This document shows positions 1 to 7,488 of a stretch of 16,742 nucleotides of DNA, piece after piece. This DNA comes from a crenarchaeote SCGC AAA261-N23. Lineage in GTDB: Archaea > Thermoproteota > Thermoprotei > Gearchaeales > Gearchaeaceae. Below the pieces are notes generated by a model. That model was not told the origin of the DNA and searched no databases. It saw only the letters and a program-made list of their open reading frames with translations. Positions within the stretch are counted from its first letter, which is position 1, and every line of letters starts with the position of its first letter. A program made the translations under genes and the position numbers. The DNA is taken from positions 19,169 to 35,910 of the forward strand of contig AQVQ01000004.1 of assembly GCA_000375685.1 (NCBI GenBank), read 5' to 3'.

Positions 1-184
1 CATTAGTGACGTTGTTCTCAACAACCAAAAACGCCGTATCTGTCTCCGGTACTGGTGAAGGTATTTGTACATATTTAGAAGGTATTTTCTTATTATTAGA
101 TTTTACCCAATATTCAACATCTGCAGTAATGTCAAATCTACCACCATTAAGAACTCTAATAGCATCTTCTTGAGATTTAACCAT
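1..184 (-). CDS. Unknown protein, N-terminal part only (runs off the left edge)
   Basis: An open frame starts at ATG 182-184 and stays open to the window edge (61 codons), beginning MVKSQEDAIRVLNGGRFDI. The start overlaps the last eight bases of the GIY-YIG nuclease gene (ATGGTTAA, in a different frame). That is typical translational coupling in one operon and supports a real gene despite the truncation. The visible part is hydrophilic, with no signal peptide or membrane segment. A Pro-rich stretch near residues 40-46 (IPSPVPE) may be a linker. I do not recognise the family. Its close coupling suggests it works with the nuclease or shares its mobile history. Confidence 0.6.
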   Translation of the reverse strand, partial: MVKSQEDAIRVLNGGRFDITADVEYWVKSNNKKIPSKYVQIPSPVPETDTAFLVVENNVTN

Positions 185-707
185 ATATGTTGAGTATTAT
201 ATGCCCTCTAACATAAACAATCATATCTTGTATCTTGGTAAGTAAATCCTTTACCTTATCTTCTTCTGAAATCATATAATCTTCTATTTCAATGAACCTC
301 TTTGCTATTTTTAGTGACATATTATAAAAGGGATGATAGAGAGCAATAAGAACTTCTTCTAATATCTTAGCATCATCTTCTGTTTCGGTTTCAATGAACT
401 TAATTGTTGCAGCTGTTTTTAAAAAGTTATGAGCTTTATCTATGTTCCAATTTTTTAACGTACATAACTTGCTAATTAAAGTGTGTGCTTCCCTATCGCC
501 GCTTAGTAAGTTTGTTTTTATTCTTTCTTTAAGATTCCCTGATGAACCTATGTACTGTAATTTTCCATTGAAGTAAATCATATAAACACCAGGCGATTTT
601 GTCAGCGATGCTTTTGATAACGGAACTTCTTTGGTTGTCAACAAACGATTCATATTCTGCTTAAGTTTTTGAATTAAATTATCAAGTTTATCTTGATAAC
701 TTGACAT
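177..707 (-). CDS. GIY-YIG family endonuclease, 176 aa
   Basis: This is a single-domain GIY-YIG nuclease, a fold that cuts DNA with a Tyr/Arg/Glu site and one metal ion. Visible motifs are GVY at residues 40-42, YIG at 52-54, Arg62 in the LKERI helix, the catalytic Glu at 117/118 (ILEEVLIALYHPFYN) and the family Asn129. All core positions are present, so it should be active. The first 35 residues look like a helical extension and about 45 residues follow the core. No DNA-binding module such as NUMOD or a zinc finger is seen, unlike intron homing enzymes. It overlaps the next gene by eight bases and lies 111 bases downstream of the PLD-like gene. It could be a stand-alone restriction or repair nuclease, or a selfish endonuclease. 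The family is sure; the role is not. Confidence 0.85.
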   Translation of the reverse strand: MSSYQDKLDNLIQKLKQNMNRLLTTKEVPLSKASLTKSPGVYMIYFNGKLQYIGSSGNLKERIKTNLLSGDREAHTLISKLCTLKNWNIDKAHNFLKTAATIKFIETETEDDAKILEEVLIALYHPFYNMSLKIAKRFIEIEDYMISEEDKVKDLLTKIQDMIVYVRGHIILNIYG

Positions 708-818
708 TTATTTTTATTTAACGTATTAATTTACATTTTTTTATTGAAATTAATTATCAATTAATTTGTAGCCATTTTTAATAATAAGAAAATCTATTAA
801 AAAAATAATCATTGCTAA

Positions 819-2105
819 CTATATGATCTTATATTCAAGAGTAAATAGTGTTATTGCATTAGATGATTCTCTTGGAAAGCTTACTTGAATATTTTGTCCC
901 ACATGCTTTCCTAGGTTTACATATATGCTTAATTCAACTGGGATGGTCAACTTTTCTAATCCATGCCTTTTCAAAAATCTTTTAACCTCTCCTATTGTAT
1001 TGCTTATATATGATTCGTATTCTTTTTTATATGTCTCAAACTGCAAATCTTTAATGATTTTTTCAAGAATCTGTGTTACAATATTGCTATAATTACTATA
1101 TCTCGGATCATCTTTTATAGTAAGTAATGGAGACTCGATTGAAAAAATAATGCTTATGCTTGAATAAATTCTGCATTCTCTGTTTATAATATTTATATGT
1201 GAAGAAGCAGGAATACCGCTGTATATATTTTCAATCTTTAAAGAATGATTCTGGGTTATGAGACCTTGTTCAATTGCTATTTTATATATTCTTGGCTTTA
1301 AATCTTCAGCGAGTTTATCTCCAATTACTTTGGCAGCTAATTCTGTTCCAAGATATACAATCACCGTATCAAGGAATCTTTCGACAAGTTCATTATGTTT
1401 GGCTAAACTATCTATAACCTCTTCATATCCTGTATATGGAGATAAATAAACTCTTATTCTCCTGAATATCTCGTCAGAAAGAGGATAGTATAAAGATTCG
1501 CCTTTCCACTCATTCTTTTTTATGTTATAAATCCATACACCTCTTTTAGTTAAAGCTCCTATGTATGCAGATCTTGTTGTTAGCGTTTTAGAACCATGAG
1601 TAATAGTCATAAGAATAGGGGGATTTCTTGGATTCACAATTTTTATCTCAAATTTCCTTTTTGGTATCATGAATCTGATTTCTTCTTTTCCATTTACAAT
1701 TGACTTTGTTAATTTGAAGTATATCTCCTCTAGCTGTTTATCCTTAGATGCGAGTTTAAAGACTGTACTCTTTGAACTTGCCCAGAATTTTCTGAAAATT
1801 TTAACTGCTTCTGCTACATCAATCTCATGTAAAACATTTTCTTTCAGGACTTTTACCTTTCCATCAGCTATACATAATTTATAAGGCAGATTATCCGCAT
1901 ATACTTTAACCTTGGCACCTTTCTTAACCAATTTTTTAAGAATGCTAAGATCAGCTTGATTTGTTGCAAGTACTTTAACCTCAGCACCTCTCTTCAGAGC
2001 ATTAAGAAGCAGATTCGCATCATGATTGTTAATGAAAGTTGCAGCCATCCATACAGCCTGCTTAGCTTCATTAATTAAATCATCAAATACTTTTCCAGAA
2101 TTCAT
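819..2105 (-). CDS. PLD-fold protein with a degenerate HKD motif, 428 aa
   Basis: Residues about 1-115 read as one phospholipase-D half-domain. There is a helix and strand at VWMAATFIN, a second pair at GAEVKVLATN, and then the HxKxxxxD-like site LPYKLCIADGK, where Pro74 stands for the catalytic His while Lys76 and Asp81 remain. The region ends with a FRKFWASS helix as in PLD-type nucleases and TrmB-like regulators. The other 310 residues match nothing I know; they contain no second HKD and no membrane segment. With the His lost, phosphodiesterase activity is unlikely, so a binding or sensing role is more plausible. PLD proteins are frequent in defence loci (DISARM drmC, restriction systems). 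It follows the membrane-protein gene after 43 bases on the same strand, so cotranscription is likely. ATG 2105 is preceded by AT-rich TATA-like DNA. Confidence 0.65.
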   Translation of the reverse strand: MNSGKVFDDLINEAKQAVWMAATFINNHDANLLLNALKRGAEVKVLATNQADLSILKKLVKKGAKVKVYADNLPYKLCIADGKVKVLKENVLHEIDVAEAVKIFRKFWASSKSTVFKLASKDKQLEEIYFKLTKSIVNGKEEIRFMIPKRKFEIKIVNPRNPPILMTITHGSKTLTTRSAYIGALTKRGVWIYNIKKNEWKGESLYYPLSDEIFRRIRVYLSPYTGYEEVIDSLAKHNELVERFLDTVIVYLGTELAAKVIGDKLAEDLKPRIYKIAIEQGLITQNHSLKIENIYSGIPASSHINIINRECRIYSSISIIFSIESPLLTIKDDPRYSNYSNIVTQILEKIIKDLQFETYKKEYESYISNTIGEVKRFLKRHGLEKLTIPVELSIYVNLGKHVGQNIQVSFPRESSNAITLFTLEYKII

Positions 2106-2148
2106 ATTATTTAAAATATTTAAAAGTTAATAAATTTTACATGAGTTT

Positions 2149-2874
2149 TTATACATTTATTCTTTGGTTCTTCATATTTGTTTCCATGTTAATATGTTTT
2201 TTCAATTTTGATAATTTCCTAGACAACATAATTAGTTTAACTAATAAATTTAATTCATCAATTGAATTAAGTAGTAAACCCGGAAGCTTTCTTTGTCCAT
2301 GAAAAGTAATAGGGGACGAATTAAACTGTGGATGAAAAGTAAATGATACGCTACCACTATTATTAAGAATATTTGTGTAATCAATGTTGATATTTAGCGG
2401 TATTCCTAAGTTTTCTAATTTTCGTATGACTTTTAAGGGTATTTTGCATAAAGTTTCCTCTTGATCTTTACCAAAAGAGCCTATAATACTATTTAGTTGG
2501 ATTTCAGAAATTACTTCTCGTGGCATAGGGTCTAAATTAACAACTAAATTGTATGAAGGATAATTACCAATGTTCTTAACCATGATATGGTAACCGACAT
2601 ATATTGGCCCCTCAGGCATCTCCCTTCCGCCTATAACCTCTTTAACATATGCTATAAAAACTGGTTCATAACTTAATTCAGTAAGCTTAGTTTGTCTCAA
2701 TGCAACCTCAACATGAAACCAAATAAGATAAAGTTGTGCTAGAGTAAATATAAGTAAAAAAGAGGCGAGAGATAAACCGAACGTCCATAAAATTAGAAAG
2801 ACTAAGAATGCTGGAATTATAATTATTGGAGTTAAAGATAAAATGAACCTTTTAATTATTCTCTTCCAAATCAT
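2149..2874 (-). CDS. Membrane-anchored protein of unknown function, 241 aa
   Basis: The N-terminus is basic (MIWKRIIKR) and is followed by two hydrophobic helices at about residues 10-30 and 32-52. A soluble part of about 185 residues follows and looks beta-rich (GPIYVGYHIMVKNIGNYPSYNLVVNL), possibly an Ig- or CARDB-like fold. The C-terminal 30 residues are rich in Lys and Asn. The positive-inside pattern would leave both termini in the cytoplasm, with the soluble part inside. I choose ATG 2874 because an AGGAG motif sits four bases upstream; the longer frame from TTG 2910 has no such support. It probably forms a two-gene unit with the PLD-like gene downstream. The family is not recognised. 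A membrane partner for a defence sensor is possible but only inferred. Confidence 0.6.
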   Translation of the reverse strand: MIWKRIIKRFILSLTPIIIIPAFLVFLILWTFGLSLASFLLIFTLAQLYLIWFHVEVALRQTKLTELSYEPVFIAYVKEVIGGREMPEGPIYVGYHIMVKNIGNYPSYNLVVNLDPMPREVISEIQLNSIIGSFGKDQEETLCKIPLKVIRKLENLGIPLNINIDYTNILNNSGSVSFTFHPQFNSSPITFHGQRKLPGLLLNSIDELNLLVKLIMLSRKLSKLKKHINMETNMKNQRINV

Positions 2875-2878
2875 CGGT

Positions 2879-2883
2879 CTCCT
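2879..2883 (-). promoter_or_regulatory. Shine-Dalgarno site (AGGAG) fixing the start at 2874
   Basis: On the minus strand AGGAG is followed by ACCG and then ATG. It is one of the few clear ribosome-binding sites in this window, where most other starts look leaderless. It decides between ATG 2874 and the longer TTG 2910 start. Confidence 0.55.
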
Positions 2884-3000
2884 GTTGAATAGACATGAGG
2901 CTGTAAACAAATCGAAGCATAATTATTCAAAATCTGTATAATGTCAATTATCTTCTTTGCACTATAGCATTTCATTCTATAATAACCAAATTTCTCACTT

Positions 3001-3285
3001 TTATTTTAAATTATTAACGATTTTTTTGCCTTTACCGATTTCTATTCCTCTCTCTGCTGCCATTTTGTATATTTCTTCTGCTGTATGATAAGTTCTTCTC
3101 TTAGATGGTTCTGTTTTGTGTGGAAATTTGTATTTTACTGTAAATGGTGTATTCCTAAAGAATACTTCTTTATTAGTCCATCTTTTCATTTTTCCTGTTT
3201 TCACAATTTGCAGACATCTTAATGGTGATATAGGTTTATTTTTATTCATTAATTCAAATATTATTTGACCTCTTATCAACGTCAT
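3001..3285 (-). CDS. Small basic unknown protein, 94 aa
   Basis: This is a short lysine/arginine-rich protein (MTLIRGQIIFELMNKNKP...) with no membrane segment. The C-terminal 35 residues (TYHTAEEIYKMAAERGIEI) could form a helix-turn-helix-like or peptide-binding helix pair ending in a basic tail, GKGKK. Five aromatic residues and high basic charge would suit nucleic-acid binding, but I recognise no family. ATG 3285 gives the full length; an internal ATG at residue 13 is the alternative. It is separated from the membrane-protein gene by about 125 bases, so it is probably its own unit. It might be a gene remnant, but the frame is open and codon use is like its neighbours. Confidence 0.4.
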   Translation of the reverse strand: MTLIRGQIIFELMNKNKPISPLRCLQIVKTGKMKRWTNKEVFFRNTPFTVKYKFPHKTEPSKRRTYHTAEEIYKMAAERGIEIGKGKKIVNNLK

Positions 3286-3581
3286 ATATTATTAATCACA
3301 CACCAAATTATTTAAAGATGTGTATAACAATATTAGATGAAATTTCACATAGATTTTACATTAACTTAAATATAACTACAGCGGATATTAAAGTAATTTA
3401 CACTATTGTTATAGTACATTGTTTGCTATAAACATTCCTCAGAGGAACGCATTAAGGTAATTTATTCGGTTAATATAAAAAAGATAAACTCTTCACGAAC
3501 GAAAAAAGTGGAAAGGATAAACTAATACACTATAATACTTCAACATTGAAATAAAGAAGTAATTCTGCATACTTTGAGAAG
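3286..3581. other. Non-coding stretch with the possible frameshifted tail of the neighbouring gene
   Basis: This stretch of about 296 bases is AT-rich with no convincing intact gene on either strand. Positions 3493-3580 on the minus strand contain an open reading that could be the displaced C-terminal tail of the upstream nuclease-like gene (see that entry). A 13-base palindrome, TTCCTCAGAGGAA, lies at 3435-3447 but has no T-run, so I do not call it a terminator. Confidence 0.4.
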
Positions 3582-3914
3582 TCAGTAAACTACTCCATAT
3601 GGAAGTTTAGAAAGATTCGAAATTGTGCCTTTCATAGCTTTTGTCGTTTCATCTGAACCAACGATCTCGAAAGCTGCATAAATTAACCTTGTCATTTTTG
3701 CTTTTCTTTTTATAAGCTTCCTATACTTAGGATTCAAGTCATTTCTTGAAATTATGATATTGCACAATTTAGTAATCCAATCTGGTTGCTTAGTATACCA
3801 CAATACATGATGCCTTATCGCAAGCTTGCCCAAGTCTGTTTCTTGAACTTCTTCTATATCGACTTCGAATCCAAGCTTTTTACCTATTTTGCAAAGAAGA
3901 ATTTTCATCTTCAT
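3582..3914 (-). pseudogene. Degenerate restriction-endonuclease-like protein, probably frameshifted
   Basis: The translation carries the layout of PD-(D/E)XK-type proteins: an N-terminal helix and strand (KIGKKLGFEVDIEE), a strand RHHVLWY, a strand YAAFEIVGS and a helix plus strand NLSKLPYGVVY. In intact relatives I would expect Asp in the D-V-x-W position, as in the intact nuclease-like gene at 12892-13776 (DVIW). Here it is His (HVLW), and the third catalytic position after Glu is Val rather than Lys or Gln. The frame stops right after the GVVY strand. One frame over, a further 30 codons (LLTSQSMQNYFFISMLKYY...) run to TGA 3493-3495 and fit as the missing C-terminus. Loss of catalytic residues plus an early stop points to decay. 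The upstream start is uncertain: ATG 3914 is used, and a TTG at 3947 would add 11 residues. It may instead be a genuine short protein. Confidence 0.45.
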
Positions 3915-4082
3915 TTGTTGACTTTTTGATTTTATGGCAATCAACAATCTTACGCATTTATATCGCTAATCTATATTTTTTTGATGAATTTTTTTATATT
4001 AATAATAGAAAAAAACGTATTGTATATAAGCTAGATTAATTTATTAAATAATTATGAGAATGCGTCATCTTTAGAGTAAAAA

Positions 4083-4784
4083 ATGGAAGACAGCTTTACT
4101 AAATCTATTGAGAAACTTATTCATGAAATACTGAACGAGGCAATCAGCTATGATCTCAAATATGAAGATTTTGTTGCAGCAGTGATTTCAGCATATAGGT
4201 ATCGACCTAAGAAAATAATATACGCTAAACTTGTTAACAAGATCGAATCTCTTTTAGGAATTATACGAGAATTTTCTAATAAATATCAACAAGTTGAAGT
4301 AAATGCCAATGATATAATGAAAAATTTAATTTCAGGTAGAAGAACGATCAGTAAAGCTTATCTTATTGATAATCTAGGTCTTTCTGAAATATATTCGCTA
4401 ACAAAGAATTTTGGATATCTAAATTTATCTATTAAGGTAGTAATAAACAGGATTGGGAATACACAAACTTTTAAAAATATGTTTGGAGTTAATTACATGG
4501 CCGAATTAGCAAGAATTTTAGGAGCACAACTTATCACTAAACAAGACTATTATATTCATGAAACTTTTAGCAAATGGTTTAGTTATGATGAACTTTTAAG
4601 AAATATGGATAAATTACTAAATAAAAGATTAGTTGAGATAATTAAACACGGTCCTGCTATTATAATAGCTGATCATGGTTATGATATTGAACATGTTACA
4701 GGATACTACAAACTCTGTCATGGATACAGTTGTAAAAAACCATTATTATCATTAATATGTCCTTTCATATTTATTTCTGGTTAG
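4083..4784 (+). CDS. Compact alkaline-phosphatase-superfamily protein, PglZ-like, 233 aa
   Basis: I see an ordered set of residues that matches the two-metal site of the alkaline phosphatase/PglZ superfamily. Asp96 is in AYLIDNLGLSEIYSL (the usual vDGLR-type strand). A nucleophile Thr127 or Thr129 is in RIGNTQTF. Asp155 and His159 are spaced DxxxH as in the DxxGH motif. Asp197-His198 lie in IIIADHGYDI and His213 is in HGYS before the strand PLLSLICPFIFI. This predicts metal 1 held by D155, H159 and H213, and metal 2 by D96, Thr, D197 and H198. Residues 1-90 are helical. At 233 residues it is far shorter than BREX PglZ. It is transcribed toward the DUF499 ATPase and the two stop-codon ends overlap by 14 bases. 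PglZ is an essential BREX component of unclear biochemistry. The fold assignment is inferred from motifs; membership of the neighbouring system is inferred from position. Confidence 0.6.
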   Translation: MEDSFTKSIEKLIHEILNEAISYDLKYEDFVAAVISAYRYRPKKIIYAKLVNKIESLLGIIREFSNKYQQVEVNANDIMKNLISGRRTISKAYLIDNLGLSEIYSLTKNFGYLNLSIKVVINRIGNTQTFKNMFGVNYMAELARILGAQLITKQDYYIHETFSKWFSYDELLRNMDKLLNKRLVEIIKHGPAIIIADHGYDIEHVTGYYKLCHGYSCKKPLLSLICPFIFISG

Positions 4785-7488
4785 CGGTTCCGATTTGACA
4801 TTTAATAGACTTTCCATCTTTAGTTTTAACACTGGATTCTTTTACGTAATTCCTAATGCTCATTAATTTCAATTTTATCGAAGCAATATCTTTTAAATCG
4901 ATCTCCTCGATATTCAAGTTTGCTTGAATGCTTTCTACATTATTTATCTGCTCAAATAACCATTTTATCCATTCATTTGCGTCCTGAAATCTTTTTACTC
5001 CATTTGGGGGCGGAGGTGGAGGTGGTGGCGGTGGAGGTGGTAGTTCTGTTTTTTCTTTTCGTTTCACTCTTAGTGTGTTATCAGTAAGAGAAACTTGAAT
5101 ATTTTTATTAGATTTTAGTCGTTCGTATATAGTTTTTATTACGCTTTCGAGTGCTTTAGGAGTGACAATAAAGTACTGAGATGGTTTTAAATCTAAAACG
5201 TTCATATCCGAAGAAAGTTCCGCTTCTCCTTTTTCATCGGTACATTTAACTACGTATTCTTCAATGGAGTCTATCAGTTCGTTTTTCGGTGTATAGTAAA
5301 AATTTAATAACTTAGTGAGTTGCGACATATAATCTTCTATGAAACTTCTTATATGCTTATCAGCTGCATCCTTTATTTCTTCTTTAGCTTTTTCATAATG
5401 TATATATGGTTTTTCAAATTTTTGCACCTTTATGGAAATGTTTATTGGCTCTACAATATTTTTTGGGGAGTACCAATAGGCTTTGTTTAACATGTTTGCT
5501 ATTGCTTGATGTAATGATGTGTATGCTTCACCTAACTTGTCCCTTATTCTATACATTATATCGTCTAGGAGTACCTTTTTATATTTGTCAACAAGATCGG
5601 TTCTACCTTCTTTTATTTCTACTTTAAGCATCCAGTCAAGGTTGAGATATTGTTCTATGAATTCGTGAGTGGAATCATAGATTGCTTTATATTCGATAAT
5701 TGAATCGAGTATTTCTTCGTTAAGATCGGGCAATGTGATGACTAAGTTATATTTTTTATTATCTATTAGCCAACCTCTGATTTCATTTTGGTTGGAGGAA
5801 TTAATTATGATGTATAAATATAGTCTGTTGTCATCCACTCTTTCAATTTTGCTTGGTAAATTCTCTTCTATTCTGATTTCATACCATGGGCTTGAAATCA
5901 CAAGAGATGGCATAGATCGGATGATCTCTTTTGCTACTTCAATTCTTTGGATAAATAGTTCTTTTTTTCTTTGCTCAATTAGTTTGAGATAAATTGCGTA
6001 GAGATTTTCACCTGGCGAAATAAAATATTTAGGAACACCTTGTGCCCATATAGTTAATACATTAGGAGTTTCATCCAGCAATCTGATAGCATTTCCAATT
6101 TCCTCCTCATTGAAACCTAGTTTTTTAAGTATGTCTTCAATATATTTTTCATTTGCAGATGGTACTCTTGCATCACTTCCGCTTCTTGCTGCTATTATAG
6201 CTTCAAGGAGTTTTCTAACATCTCCAACTATGGAACTAGCAAAGATAGCTCTTATTGAATATTCAAGAGCCTTATTATTTTTTTCACGAGCATAGCTTGT
6301 TGATTGATCTAATCCAGATTTATATTGAATAGCAAGTTGTTCGGTCGTTGGAAAGAGAGCACTTAAAACATCTTCATTAAAATGTGCTGGCGTTACCCAT
6401 GAGGAGTTTTCTTCATAGGCCGCCTTAGCAAATATTGCCATGGCCTTTATTAAGGATCTTAAATGTTGAGCTTGTGGTATATCGCTATCTGCCTTCATTA
6501 TTCTTTCTACGAATTCTTTGAAATGAAATGTGAAAGGATACGGATTTTGTGGATTATAATCTTCTAAATCTAATCTTGTGTATATTATCTTCAAGGCTTC
6601 TTCAGCATTTAACCATTGCGTGTTAGAATGTGTTAAAATCCTTGATAACTGTTCAAGAAAAGGTTCAACTTGATATACTAATTCTTTATCTGTTTTTTGA
6701 AGCTCACTTTTTTCTATGCCCCACCTTTCATAATCACTCCTAGCCGTAGCTACGAGCAAAATTACTGCAGAATCTTTATTATCACTATATTTTCTTCTGG
6801 CCGATACAAAATCTATGACGAATTTCAATATTTCTTTCATAGCCTCGCGTATATAAAAAACTCCGTAAAAGAGCTCGTCAAGTAGAATTATTATATTCGT
6901 TCTTCCGTTTATTTTCTCTGCAAGGTCTCGCGCTGATAAATTATAAAATATTTTATCCTCAGTACTTTTTTCTACACGTTCAGAAATATACTGAGCTGCT
7001 ACTCCGTCACCAGCAAATTTTAATGATTCCGCAAACGCTTTTATTAAGTCTCCAAGTGATGGGTATCTTAAATCAATTGCTAATACGGCGGTTCTTTTGG
7101 CCATTTCTATGTTATAACCAAGTTTTTTTAAACAATCTAATTTAGTGGACATTGAAATTTTAAGTGTATCATATTTATTTGGAATGGAAGAAAACAAATG
7201 AAATAAGAGTGTCATTAAATGAGTTTTTCCTGTTCCCATGTCAAAGTTGAGCATAGTAGCATATGTTCCGCCATTGTTTAATGCTATGAAAATATCTCTA
7301 AGAATTTGTTTGAAATTATTTGTTAGGTAAGTGATTTTCATAAAGTAATCCGGGTTTACGTAGGGTTGTCTTGAGGTTCCTGTTAGGTATCCATAAACTA
7401 TAGAACCTAAGCTAGGAGCTAGGCTTTCTACTGCTATCCCAGAAAGGTCATCTAATATTTGCTTATTTAATAAGTTCCTTACCGTCAT
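4771..7488 (-). CDS. DUF499 (COG1483-type) large P-loop ATPase, 905 aa
   Basis: This is the ATPase of the core operon, of the DUF499 family found beside DUF1156 methylases. Walker A is at residues 83-89 (DMGTGKT) and Walker B is TNIIILLDELF with Asp204-Glu205. A sensor-like strand follows (ILLVATARSDYERWG, about 243-257). The middle of the protein (about 370-720) is mostly helical. Near the C-terminus twelve prolines in a row (817-828) separate a last domain of about 75 residues. By function it is comparable to the BrxC/PglY ATPases of BREX, which are thought to couple ATP to complex assembly on DNA. Its ATG overlaps the methylase TGA (ATGA, 7485-7488), so translation is coupled, with a GGTGG motif upstream as a possible ribosome-binding site. 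Both nucleotide-binding motifs are intact. I am confident of the family from motifs and context. Confidence 0.85.
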   Translation of the reverse strand: MTVRNLLNKQILDDLSGIAVESLAPSLGSIVYGYLTGTSRQPYVNPDYFMKITYLTNNFKQILRDIFIALNNGGTYATMLNFDMGTGKTHLMTLLFHLFSSIPNKYDTLKISMSTKLDCLKKLGYNIEMAKRTAVLAIDLRYPSLGDLIKAFAESLKFAGDGVAAQYISERVEKSTEDKIFYNLSARDLAEKINGRTNIIILLDELFYGVFYIREAMKEILKFVIDFVSARRKYSDNKDSAVILLVATARSDYERWGIEKSELQKTDKELVYQVEPFLEQLSRILTHSNTQWLNAEEALKIIYTRLDLEDYNPQNPYPFTFHFKEFVERIMKADSDIPQAQHLRSLIKAMAIFAKAAYEENSSWVTPAHFNEDVLSALFPTTEQLAIQYKSGLDQSTSYAREKNNKALEYSIRAIFASSIVGDVRKLLEAIIAARSGSDARVPSANEKYIEDILKKLGFNEEEIGNAIRLLDETPNVLTIWAQGVPKYFISPGENLYAIYLKLIEQRKKELFIQRIEVAKEIIRSMPSLVISSPWYEIRIEENLPSKIERVDDNRLYLYIIINSSNQNEIRGWLIDNKKYNLVITLPDLNEEILDSIIEYKAIYDSTHEFIEQYLNLDWMLKVEIKEGRTDLVDKYKKVLLDDIMYRIRDKLGEAYTSLHQAIANMLNKAYWYSPKNIVEPINISIKVQKFEKPYIHYEKAKEEIKDAADKHIRSFIEDYMSQLTKLLNFYYTPKNELIDSIEEYVVKCTDEKGEAELSSDMNVLDLKPSQYFIVTPKALESVIKTIYERLKSNKNIQVSLTDNTLRVKRKEKTELPPPPPPPPPPPPNGVKRFQDANEWIKWLFEQINNVESIQANLNIEEIDLKDIASIKLKLMSIRNYVKESSVKTKDGKSIKCQIGTANQK
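5005..5040 (-). repeat. Polyproline codon tract (12 consecutive Pro codons)
   Basis: Twelve CCN codons in a row encode the proline linker of the DUF499 ATPase. On the plus strand this is a run of twelve NGG triplets, by far the most G-rich segment in an AT-rich window. It is a candidate for triplet slippage and for a G-rich secondary structure on the template strand. The codons vary (tgg, ggg, cgg, agg), so it is not a pure microsatellite. The protein itself was probably selected for proline. Confidence 0.85.

Noticed and set aside
2875..2910. Upstream TTG start for the membrane protein
   Set aside because: ATG 2874 has AGGAG four bases upstream and begins with the expected basic residues before the first membrane helix.
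3435..3447. Palindrome TTCCTCAGAGGAA as a terminator hairpin
   Set aside because: The stem is six base pairs with a one-base loop and no following T-run; it is more likely chance or a small protein-binding site.
5406..5627. Plus-strand frames inside the ATPase, methylase and helicase genes
   Set aside because: They are antisense shadows of long intact genes, hydrophobic or low in complexity, without motifs of their own.
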